From Gammaproteobacteria bacterium (GTDB lineage: Bacteria > Pseudomonadota > Gammaproteobacteria > UBA9214): a DNA stretch of 7,359 nucleotides. The position numbers and the translations under genes were made by a program. How positions within the stretch are numbered: position 1 is the first letter of the stretch; each line of letters begins with the position of its first letter. The stretch covers positions 1 through 7,359 of the forward strand of contig JAUVNM010000085.1 in NCBI GenBank assembly GCA_030599705.1. Direction: 5' to 3'. The notes under the pieces are model-generated. The model was not told the DNA's origin, searched no databases, and saw only the letters and a list, made by a program, of their open reading frames with translations. Shown piece after piece: positions 1-6,266 of the stretch.

Positions 1-761
1 ATTCGCCTGAACACGTCCAGAACCAGTTCATCTTCTCCTGCATGGGTACTCCCGGCAATCCAGACCGGCCGCCCGCTACCCCATTCACGGCGTAATGCCG
101 CAGCCTGTTCGGGCAGCTCTGCTGGCACCTGCTGTTCAAACTTGAGGTTCCCGGAGATAGTAATTTTCCGGCTGTCAGCCCCCAGCACCTCGAAACGCCT
201 GGCATCCTGGCGGCCCTGCGCCACGATTTCCGTGGTTGCCGCCAGGGTAGCGCCAACCAGCTTCCTGAAGCGCACATAACCGGCCATGGACCGGTCCGAC
301 AGGCGTGCATTGACCAGCAACAGGGGAATGCCGGCATGGCTGCAGGCATGAAACAGGTTGGGCCACAACTCCGTCTCCATGACAATGGCCAGTTGCGGCC
401 GGACACGTTCGAGAAAACGCGCAACCGCACCAGGCAGATCCCAGGGTGCAAACAGGTGCGCAACCTGGCCTGCAAACAACCCGGCAACCTGTGCCGAACC
501 GCTGGGGGTGACCGTTGTTAGCAGCAACGAGTACTGCGGATGGCGTTCCAGCAACGCCCGGACAACCGGTGCAACGGCCTGCACCTCGCCCACGGACACG
601 GCATGGATCCAGATAACCCGCGCACCCACTGCCGGGTGGATGGCGCCGAAGCGCTCCGGCCAGCGGCGCCAGTAACCCGGTGCACGCAGGCCACGCCACG
701 CGAGCCGGAACAGCACCAGCGGCGCCAGCAGATAGAGAACGGCTGTGTACAGACGTCGCAA
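1..761 (-). CDS. waaA: 3-deoxy-D-manno-octulosonic acid (Kdo) transferase WaaA, 3' end cut by window edge
   Basis: This enzyme transfers Kdo from CMP-Kdo to the lipid A precursor lipid IVA at the cytoplasmic face of the inner membrane. The visible part is 253 codons of a family that is about 425 residues long in E. coli, so most of the N-terminal domain and the start of the C-terminal domain are present and the rest lies left of the window. A hydrophobic N-terminal anchor (about residues 4-20, LYTAVLYLLAPLVLF) is followed by WIHAVSVGE, with Glu59 matching the proposed catalytic base, then METELWPN (128-135), NARLSDRS, and IAGSTHAGEDE near the cut. The reading frame is open throughout. The frame has no ATG or GTG near the expected N-terminus: TTG at 761 gives MRRLYTAVLY, which fits the family, while CTG at 770 is an alternative three codons longer. 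Neither has a clear Shine-Dalgarno sequence. It follows hldD by 33 nt and is probably co-transcribed with it. Identity is very sure; the start is not. Confidence 0.93.
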   Translation of the reverse strand, partial: MRRLYTAVLYLLAPLVLFRLAWRGLRAPGYWRRWPERFGAIHPAVGARVIWIHAVSVGEVQAVAPVVRALLERHPQYSLLLTTVTPSGSAQVAGLFAGQVAHLFAPWDLPGAVARFLERVRPQLAIVMETELWPNLFHACSHAGIPLLLVNARLSDRSMAGYVRFRKLVGATLAATTEIVAQGRQDARRFEVLGADSRKITISGNLKFEQQVPAELPEQAAALRREWGSGRPVWIAGSTHAGEDELVLDVFRR

Positions 762-794
762 GTCGGTCAGGCGATCATCACACTAACCGGAGGA

Positions 795-1745
795 TTACCC
801 ATGAACTTTTAACCACTCCAGATACAGCGGTACGCCTTCTTCAACAGACAGGAACGGCTGGTCATACCCGGCGGCACGCAAGGCGGAGATGTCCGCCTCG
901 GTATGGCTCTGGTAACGGCCACGCAGGTTATCCGGAAACGGGATGTATTCAATACTGCCCTTCCCGTGCCAGCGCATCACTGCATTGGCCACATCATTGA
1001 ACGTCTGGCAACGGCCGGTGCCGACATTGAAGATCCCTGACTTGTCGGGGTTGTCCATAAACCACAGATTGACGCTGACTGCATCGTCAACATGGATAAA
1101 GTCACGCCGCTGCTCGCCATCCGCGTAGCCGTCACAACCGGCAAACAGCCGGGGATTCTCGCCATCCTCTATTTGCCGATGCAAATGACTGGCGACACTC
1201 GCCATGCCGCCCTTGTGCTGCTCCCGCGGCCCGTACACGTTGAAATACCGGAAGCCGGCAACCTGGCAGCTGGCTGTCGGCAGCAGGCGGCGCACGTACT
1301 GGTCAAACAGGAACTTGGAATAGCCATAGACATTCAACGGTGATTCAAGCTCCCGGGACTCCCTGAACACGTTACCGCCACCATAGACGGCGGCCGAGGA
1401 GGCGTACAGGTAAGCCACACAGTGGTCCAGGCAATAGTGCAGCAGTTTCCGGGAGTACTCATAGTTATTGTGCATCATGTAGCGCCCGTCCCACTCCGTG
1501 GTACTGGAACAGGCCCCCTCGTGGAAGATTACCTCGACCGGGTGACCAAACCCCGCGGCACCGGTTAACTTGCCGATAAACTCTTCCTTGTCCAGGTAAT
1601 CCATGATTTCACAATCAACCAGGTTACGAAACTTGGAACCATCCTGCAGATTGTCAACGACAAGAATGTCCTCGTGGCCACGCAGGTTAAGCGCCTTCAC
1701 AATGTTACTGCCGATAAAACCGGCGCCACCGGTCACGATGATCAT
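795..1745 (-). CDS. hldD: ADP-L-glycero-D-manno-heptose 6-epimerase HldD
   Basis: HldD converts ADP-D-glycero-beta-D-manno-heptose to the L-glycero form, the last step in making the heptose donor for the LPS inner core; it is a cytoplasmic NADP-dependent extended short-chain dehydrogenase. The 316-residue product is close to the family's usual 310. The N-terminus is the dinucleotide-binding motif TGGAGFIG (5-12). Ser116 in YLYASSAAVYG and the Tyr140-xxx-Lys144 pair (YGYSK) form the SDR active site, and Lys178 in PREQHKG is the second residue implicated in catalysis in the E. coli enzyme; as I remember it, all carry the same numbers there. HEGACSSTTEWDG (75-87) and FRYFNVYGPRE are further family signatures. 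ATG at 1745 overlaps the hldE stop by 4 nt (ATGA), which implies translational coupling. A short insertion around residues 203-212 (GCDGYADGEQ) compared with E. coli is the only oddity. Confidence 0.97.
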   Translation of the reverse strand: MIIVTGGAGFIGSNIVKALNLRGHEDILVVDNLQDGSKFRNLVDCEIMDYLDKEEFIGKLTGAAGFGHPVEVIFHEGACSSTTEWDGRYMMHNNYEYSRKLLHYCLDHCVAYLYASSAAVYGGGNVFRESRELESPLNVYGYSKFLFDQYVRRLLPTASCQVAGFRYFNVYGPREQHKGGMASVASHLHRQIEDGENPRLFAGCDGYADGEQRRDFIHVDDAVSVNLWFMDNPDKSGIFNVGTGRCQTFNDVANAVMRWHGKGSIEYIPFPDNLRGRYQSHTEADISALRAAGYDQPFLSVEEGVPLYLEWLKVHG

Positions 1746-3175
1746 GTACTTTCCCGCTCCTGAATGGCCTTGATAATGTCACTGGTCGAACAGCCATCGG
1801 CATAATCAAGCACGACAACCTCGCCACCGTTTTTCCTGACGCAATCATGGCCGGCAATGTCTTCGGGCCGGTAATCGCCACCCTTCACCAGCAGATCGGG
1901 GGCGATAGCGCAAATCAGGCGTTCCGGCGTAGCTTCCGAAAACGGCACCACCCAGTCGACACATCCGAGCGCACCCAGTACGGCCATGCGTCGCTCCAGC
2001 GGGTTTATCGGGCGCCCGTTGCCCTTGAGCCGCCGCACCGACTCATCATCATTCATGGCCACGATCAGGCGGTCGCCCAGGCGCTTTGCCTCGTTCAGAT
2101 AGGTCACGTGCCCGGCATGCAGGATGTCAAAGCAACCGTTGGTCATCACGATGCGTTCGCCCCGGACGCGGGCATCCTTAACCATCACTTGTAGTTGTTC
2201 CGCGGACACATCACCCAGTCCTGGCGTGCGTGCGCTGCCTGCGGAGCCTCTCAATTCAGGCGCCGAGACACTGGCCGTTCCCAGTTTCCCGACGACGATG
2301 CCTGCCGCAAGATTGGCAAGTGCCGTTGCCGGAGAGAGCCCCGCGCCGGCGGCTACTGACGCCGCAAGCACGGCAATCACGGTATCACCGGCACCGGTCA
2401 CATCAAACACCTCGCGTGCCTGCGCGGGGAAATGTACTTCCGGTGCATTCCTTTCCAGCAGTGTCATGCCGTGCTCACCGCGCGTTACCAGCAAGGCATC
2501 TATTCCCAACTCCTCGACCAGCCGGTTACTCTTTTCAACCAGCACGGCCTCATCGGCACACGGGCCGATGACACGCTCAAGCTCTGCCAGGTTCGGGGTT
2601 ATCATGCTGGCGCCCCGGTAACGTGAAAAATCGTCTGCCTTCGGGTCCACAAATACCGGCCTGCCTGCCTGACGCGCGGCATCGATCAACCGGCCAACCT
2701 CCAGCAAGGTCCCCTTGCCATAGTCGGAAAGCACCACGACGTCACAGGCCTCAAGACCCTGGCAGAAATCTTCCAGCAGCCGGTCCCGGTCAACCGCCGC
2801 GAAACCATCCTCAAAATCCAGCCGGATCAATTGCTGGTGACGGCTTATTACCCGGAGCTTCGATATGGTTGCGGCATCACTGATTTTCTGGAACCGGCAT
2901 TCAATCCCCGCACCGGCCAGCTGTGATTCGAGCAGTGCCGCCGCCTCGTCATCACCGGTGACACCGATAAGGCGGGTTTGCGCACCCAGTGCGGCCGTAT
3001 TCAATGCGACATTTGCCGCTCCGCCAGGCCGCTCTTCCGAGCTGCCAATGCGTACCACCGGAACCGGCGCTTCAGGAGATATCCTTGAGGTGGCGCCATG
3101 CCAGTAACGATCGAGCATAACGTCGCCAACGACAAGGACCCGCGCATTTTCGTAACCGGGAATTCCGATCTTCAT
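1742..3175 (-). CDS. hldE: Bifunctional heptose 7-phosphate kinase / heptose 1-phosphate adenylyltransferase HldE
   Basis: HldE catalyses two steps of ADP-heptose synthesis: phosphorylation of D-glycero-D-manno-heptose 7-phosphate at C1, and, after GmhB removes the 7-phosphate, transfer of AMP from ATP to the 1-phosphate. The product has 477 residues, the same length as I recall for E. coli HldE, so both domains are fused and intact. Residues 1 to about 320 are a PfkB/ribokinase-type kinase: GDVMLDRYW (17-25), ERPGGAANVALN (48-59) and DVTGAGD (258-264) with Asp264 as catalytic base. Residues from about 340 are the nucleotidyltransferase: VMTNGCFDILHAGH (343-356) with the HxGH signature at 353-356, then LVKGGDY (429-435) and DGCSTSDII. 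ATG at 3175 gives the N-terminus expected of the family; no strong ribosome site precedes it. It is the first gene of the minus-strand operon hldE-hldD-waaA. GmhA and GmhB are not in the window. Confidence 0.97.
   Translation of the reverse strand: MKIGIPGYENARVLVVGDVMLDRYWHGATSRISPEAPVPVVRIGSSEERPGGAANVALNTAALGAQTRLIGVTGDDEAAALLESQLAGAGIECRFQKISDAATISKLRVISRHQQLIRLDFEDGFAAVDRDRLLEDFCQGLEACDVVVLSDYGKGTLLEVGRLIDAARQAGRPVFVDPKADDFSRYRGASMITPNLAELERVIGPCADEAVLVEKSNRLVEELGIDALLVTRGEHGMTLLERNAPEVHFPAQAREVFDVTGAGDTVIAVLAASVAAGAGLSPATALANLAAGIVVGKLGTASVSAPELRGSAGSARTPGLGDVSAEQLQVMVKDARVRGERIVMTNGCFDILHAGHVTYLNEAKRLGDRLIVAMNDDESVRRLKGNGRPINPLERRMAVLGALGCVDWVVPFSEATPERLICAIAPDLLVKGGDYRPEDIAGHDCVRKNGGEVVVLDYADGCSTSDIIKAIQEREST
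1757..1761 (-). promoter_or_regulatory. Shine-Dalgarno sequence of hldD
   Basis: AGGAG on the minus strand lies inside the last codons of hldE, 11 nt before the hldD ATG at 1745. The spacing is slightly long, but this is the clearest ribosome site in the minus-strand operon. With the ATGA stop/start overlap it supports coupled translation of hldE and hldD. Confidence 0.6.
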
Positions 3176-3214
3176 GACATGGTTGATATCGCTGGAATTT
3201 ATTTAGCCATCAAG

Positions 3215-3223
3215 ATAATAACA
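3215..3223 (-). promoter_or_regulatory. Candidate extended -10 promoter element for hldE
   Basis: On the minus strand, TGTTATTAT reads as an extended -10 (TGn followed by TATTAT, 5 of 6 to the sigma-70 consensus). Transcription would begin near 3208, leaving a 5' leader of about 33 nt before the hldE ATG at 3175. No good -35 hexamer stands at 16-18 nt upstream, which is tolerable with an extended -10. It lies in the only AT-rich stretch between the divergent genes. This is a pattern match only. Confidence 0.35.
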
Positions 3224-3257
3224 CAGGCACTTCATGCAATAATCAGAGCAACATCTT

Positions 3258-3324
3258 GTCATTCCGGCGCAGGCCGGAATCCATGTCGTTGAAACCCCTG
3301 GATCCCGGCATCCGCCGGGATGAC
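3258..3324. repeat. REP/MITE-like element: two 26-bp inverted arms, each a hairpin
   Basis: Arms at 3258-3283 and 3299-3324 are inverted copies of each other, identical at 22 of 26 positions by my alignment, separated by 15 nt. Each arm contains its own perfect hairpin with an 8-bp stem and 4-nt loop: 3261-3280 (ATTCCGGC/GCCGGAAT) and 3302-3321 (ATCCCGGC/GCCGGGAT). Two of the four differences are the two sides of one stem pair (T-A in the left arm, C-G in the right), so they preserve pairing; the other two fall in the loop. The outer ends read GTCAT...ATGAC. This architecture resembles dispersed REP/BIME or short MITE-type repeats of proteobacterial intergenic regions. It carries no coding sequence and lies between hldE and lpxL. 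Confidence 0.8.
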
Positions 3325-3354
3325 GGGAGATGATTAATCAGAGCTTCCTTCATA

Positions 3355-4266
3355 ATGAACACCGATCCACGGTCCCTGTATGCACCGCGTTACTGGCCAA
3401 CGTGGCTGGCTTGCGCCTTGCTGTGGTGTGTTACCCGGTTACCCTTCGGGTGGCAGCTTGCCATCGGGCGGCTGCTCGGCTATTGCATATACGTATTCGG
3501 ACCGCAGCGCAGACAAATCACCCGTACCAATCTCGAACTGTGTTTCCCCGAACTGTCCGCCAGCGAGAATCGCGAACTGGTCAGGGCGCATTTCTCCTCA
3601 CTGGGCATTGCCGTCATCGAAATTGCACTGAGCTGGTGGGGCACGCAACGCAAACTTGAGCAACTGGTCCGCATCAGCGGGCTCGACAACCTGGAGAATG
3701 CACTGCAGCAAGGCAAGGGGGTACTGTTGCTCAGCGCCCATTTCACCACGCTGGAGATTGGCGGGCGCCTGCTGTCACTGCACGCTCCTTTCCACGTGCT
3801 GTACCGGCGGCACAAGAACCCGGTGATCGATTTCCTGATCCGGAAGTCCCGCACCCGGCTGTACGAAAATGCCATCGAACGCGGCGACCTGCGCACCATG
3901 GTACGCAGCCTCAGGAACAACCGGCCGGTGTGGTACGCGCCGGACCAGGATTTCGGCAGCGACAACAGCATCTTCGTGCCGTTCTTCGGTATTCCCGCCG
4001 CCACGCTGACGGCCACATCCCGGCTGGCCGGGGCCACCGGCGCCCGCGTGGTTCCGTTTTTCCAGGCACGCTTGCCGGGTTCGCGCGGCTACCGGTTGAC
4101 GCTGCTGCCGGCGCTGGAGCAATTTCCGGGCGACAACATCGAGATGGATACCCGGCGCATCGTGACACTCATCGAGGACCGTATCCGGGAAACCCCGGAA
4201 CAGTATGTATGGGCACACCGGCGTTTCAAGACCCGGCCACCGGGTGCAAAACCGGTATACAAATAA
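3355..4266 (+). CDS. lpxL: Kdo-dependent lipid A secondary acyltransferase, LpxL/HtrB family
   Basis: LpxL-family enzymes use acyl-ACP to add a secondary acyl chain to Kdo2-lipid IVA at the inner membrane. The 303-residue product has a hydrophobic N-terminal segment (about residues 15-48) for membrane attachment and then the HX4E catalytic motif His129-FTTL-Glu134 inside LLLSAHFTTLE. WYAPDQDFGSDNSIFVPFFG (193-212) and the C-terminal PEQYVWAHRRFKTRP (281-295) match LpxL as I remember it, including NLELCFPEL (59-67). Length is close to the E. coli 306 residues. ATG at 3355 gives RSLYAPRYW near the N-terminus, aligning with the family; the upstream ribosome site is weak (GAG at 3341). It is the first gene of the plus-strand pair and is divergent from hldE. 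LpxL, LpxP and LpxM paralogues are similar, so the acylation site and chain length cannot be fixed from sequence; LpxL is the best fit. Confidence 0.9.
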   Translation: MNTDPRSLYAPRYWPTWLACALLWCVTRLPFGWQLAIGRLLGYCIYVFGPQRRQITRTNLELCFPELSASENRELVRAHFSSLGIAVIEIALSWWGTQRKLEQLVRISGLDNLENALQQGKGVLLLSAHFTTLEIGGRLLSLHAPFHVLYRRHKNPVIDFLIRKSRTRLYENAIERGDLRTMVRSLRNNRPVWYAPDQDFGSDNSIFVPFFGIPAATLTATSRLAGATGARVVPFFQARLPGSRGYRLTLLPALEQFPGDNIEMDTRRIVTLIEDRIRETPEQYVWAHRRFKTRPPGAKPVYK

Positions 4267-5244
4267 GTGGCACGAACCGGTGACACTGTTGACAGGATCC
4301 TGCTGATCACCCTCAGCAATATCGGCGATGCCATCATGACGACACCGGTCATGGAGGCCCTGCACGCCAGGTATCCCCGGGCGCAGATGGATATCGTATC
4401 CGATCCGCGCTCCGCAGAACTGTTCACCCACTGCCCCTGGCGCGGCACACTCTTCCTGCGTGACAAGCAGCAGGGCTGGCGCGGCACCATCGCCTTGTTG
4501 CGACAGCTGCGTCAAACACGCTATGACCTGGTCGTTGATTTGCGCACCGATGGCCTCGCCTGGCTGCTGCGCACGCGCCGACGGCTCACCCGCTGGGGAT
4601 GCCGTCAGGCAAAAGCCCATGCCGTGGAACAGCACATGGCGGTCATTGCAAGGCGCGAGCACGTCGCCCGCATCCCCCCGACAGGTATCTGGCTCTCGAG
4701 TGATGAACACCGGTTTGCACAACAGGCGCTCGCTGGCCTGCCCGGTACCCGCCGGCTCGCGCTGGGTCCGGGCGCCCGCTGGGAACCGAAATGCTGGCCG
4801 GTCCGGCATTTCATCGCCCTGCTAAGCAGCCTGCAGCAGGAATTTGATGCCGTCCTGTTGCTTGGCAGCGCGGCAGATACTGCCTGCTGCCGGGAACTGG
4901 CGGCAGCGTCGCCACTGCCCTGCCTCGACCTGGCAGGCAAGACGACACTGCTGCAGACCGGTGCACTGCTGCAACAGGCCAGGCTGTTTGTGGGGAATGA
5001 CTCCGGCCTCGGTCACCTGGCCGCAGCCGTTTCGATACCGACGCTCACCGTGTTCGGACCGGGAGAACCGCGACGCTATCACCCGTGGCATCCACAGGGA
5101 CGCTGGCTGCAGAGTCCGACTGGCTCACTGGAGGACCTGCCGCCGGATGAAGTTGCCCACTGTGTTCGTGAACTGCTGGCCGGGAATGCCTTTCCCCGCG
5201 AGGCGCGGGTCCTACGTAATGAACGGAAATTAATCGAGCGGTAG
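4267..5244 (+). CDS. Glycosyltransferase family 9 protein (LPS heptosyltransferase family)
   Basis: This is a 325-residue GT9 enzyme of the WaaC/WaaF/WaaQ family, cytoplasmic GT-B glycosyltransferases that normally move heptose from ADP-heptose onto the LPS core. The N-terminal domain begins RILLITLSNIGDAIMTTP (10-27), with Asp21 in the position of the family's conserved aspartate. YDLVVDLRTDG (86-96) follows. The C-terminal donor-binding domain shows GARWEPKCWP (169-178) with Lys175, the signature GNDSGLGHLAA (243-253) and VFGPGEPRRYHPW (262-274). The only in-frame start is GTG at 4267, directly after the lpxL TAA stop with no spacer, because that stop closes the frame upstream. No strong Shine-Dalgarno site is seen, so reinitiation after lpxL is likely. 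Specific motifs for heptosyltransferase I, II or III are not clear enough to assign a symbol, and transfer of a non-heptose sugar cannot be excluded. Confidence 0.9.
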   Translation: MARTGDTVDRILLITLSNIGDAIMTTPVMEALHARYPRAQMDIVSDPRSAELFTHCPWRGTLFLRDKQQGWRGTIALLRQLRQTRYDLVVDLRTDGLAWLLRTRRRLTRWGCRQAKAHAVEQHMAVIARREHVARIPPTGIWLSSDEHRFAQQALAGLPGTRRLALGPGARWEPKCWPVRHFIALLSSLQQEFDAVLLLGSAADTACCRELAAASPLPCLDLAGKTTLLQTGALLQQARLFVGNDSGLGHLAAAVSIPTLTVFGPGEPRRYHPWHPQGRWLQSPTGSLEDLPPDEVAHCVRELLAGNAFPREARVLRNERKLIER

Positions 5245-5246
5245 GA

Positions 5247-5261
5247 CCGGCCCCCGGCCGG
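5247..5261. terminator. GC-rich dyad between convergent genes, possible bidirectional terminator
   Basis: CCGGCC-CCC-GGCCGG is a perfect 6-bp stem with a 3-nt loop, lying 2 nt after the stop of the plus-strand GT9 gene. A second weaker dyad, GGGAA-TGCAT-TTCCC, overlaps its right side (5260-5274) and runs into the TAG stop of the facing gene. There is no long T tract on either side, so intrinsic termination would be weak. The position, in a 29-bp gap between two converging genes, is the main support. Confidence 0.4.
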
Positions 5262-5273
5262 GAATGCATTTCC

Positions 5274-6266
5274 CTAGATCAGCCCATCGCGCTCCAGGCG
5301 CTCGATCACCATGGCGGGCGTAATACTCCGCAGGCAGGCATGCCCGCGCTCCGGCGGACATACCGGCAAGTGGCAGGGACTGCAATCGACGGCATGGCGC
5401 AAGACCTGCTGCTCCTGCCCGAGGGCGTGGCTGCGTTGCCAGTCTGTCGGTCCGAAGAAGGCATATACCGGCAACCCGGCGGCCGCCAGTACATGCATGG
5501 GCGCGGAATCATTGACCACCGCGAAACTGGCATGTCCACCCAGTGCTGCCAGCTGCACCAGGCTGAATTCACCGGTAGCGTCGATGCCCGCGCGTGTTGC
5601 CAGTTGCCGGTTGACGGCAGCGTCCACAGCGGCGCCGATCCAGATCACCTGATACCCCCGGTGTTCCAGCTCCGCGGCAAGTTCCGCATAGCAGGCTGCT
5701 TCCCAGCGTTTCGACGGCCAGCGACGGCTGGAACCGGCATGCAGTAACACCAGCTGCGACGCCGCCAGTGCATGCTCATCCAGCCATGCCTCCATTTGAG
5801 TGACTGCATGCTCCGGCACAGACAACCATGCCTTTGGTGTTGCCGCTTCGATACCCTGGGATACGAGCAGGGTATTGAGTCGGTCAAACGCATGCTGCTT
5901 GTCACTGCCAGGCGGTGGTGAGTGGGTATAGGCAAAACACGGTTTCTCGCCGATACGTCGGCGCGCAGCGGACACCCGCGTCATAAGGCGGCTGCGCCGT
6001 GAACCCTGCAAGTCAAATACCACGTCAAACCGGCTGCGGCGCAACCAGCTGAGCACGCGCCACATCTCGGCAACGCCATGACGCCGGAATGCGACCACCT
6101 CGAGGCCCGGTTGTCCCTGCAGCAGTGCGCTGCAACCCGGGGAGGTCAACAAGGTAACGCGGGCATCGGGATATGCCTCCACGATGCGCCGGATATGAGT
6201 GGATGCCAGCACGACATCGCCCAGCGCCCCCAGCTTGATGACAAGAATGCGGTTACCGGACTGCAT
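5274..6266 (-). CDS. Glycosyltransferase family 9 protein (LPS heptosyltransferase family) with C-terminal cysteine cluster
   Basis: This second GT9 enzyme is 330 residues from ATG at 6266. It starts NRILVIKLGALGDVVLAS (5-22), with Asp17 in the conserved position, then FDVVFDLQGS (80-89), HAGSSRRWPSKRW (176-188) with Lys186, VVNDSAPMHVLAA (250-262) and FFGPTDW (270-276). These mark a GT-B heptosyltransferase-type fold using a nucleotide-heptose donor. The C-terminus carries DCSPCHLPVC and a further Cys (C295, C298, C303, C311), a pattern I associate with a subset of GT9 proteins. The frame stays open upstream to an ATG at 6569, but those 101 codons overlap the end of the GT4 gene, resemble nothing, and precede the normal family N-terminus, so I reject that start. 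The gene overlaps the preceding GT4 gene by 14 nt, indicating one operon. It is more diverged from WaaC than from WaaF/WaaQ-like members; the exact acceptor is unknown. Confidence 0.9.
   Translation of the reverse strand: MQSGNRILVIKLGALGDVVLASTHIRRIVEAYPDARVTLLTSPGCSALLQGQPGLEVVAFRRHGVAEMWRVLSWLRRSRFDVVFDLQGSRRSRLMTRVSAARRRIGEKPCFAYTHSPPPGSDKQHAFDRLNTLLVSQGIEAATPKAWLSVPEHAVTQMEAWLDEHALAASQLVLLHAGSSRRWPSKRWEAACYAELAAELEHRGYQVIWIGAAVDAAVNRQLATRAGIDATGEFSLVQLAALGGHASFAVVNDSAPMHVLAAAGLPVYAFFGPTDWQRSHALGQEQQVLRHAVDCSPCHLPVCPPERGHACLRSITPAMVIERLERDGLI

Noticed and set aside
175..699. Minus-strand open frame of 174 codons inside waaA
   Set aside because: It lies in a different frame of the same strand as waaA; the waaA frame carries all the family motifs, while this one is Cys/Gly/Arg-rich noise.
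789..812. Plus-strand GGAGG followed 7 nt later by ATG AAC TTT TAA, a perfect-looking ribosome site with a three-codon ORF
   Set aside because: It is antisense to the hldD end and hldD-waaA gap, codes for almost nothing and has no promoter or conserved partner; most likely chance.
2124..2621. Plus-strand open frame of 165 codons opposite hldE, rich in Ser, Ala, Pro and Thr
   Set aside because: It is a mirror of the HldE coding frame, with no ribosome site and no family resemblance.
3258..3324. CRISPR repeat or tRNA/small RNA gene at the hairpin pair
   Set aside because: There are only two arms, in inverted rather than direct orientation, with a 15-nt gap, no array, and no cloverleaf or CCA-type 3' end.
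3775..4809. Minus-strand open frame of 344 codons across the lpxL-GT9 junction
   Set aside because: It is antisense to two convincing genes, lacks recognisable motifs and has low-complexity Arg/Gly/Ala/Pro-rich composition.
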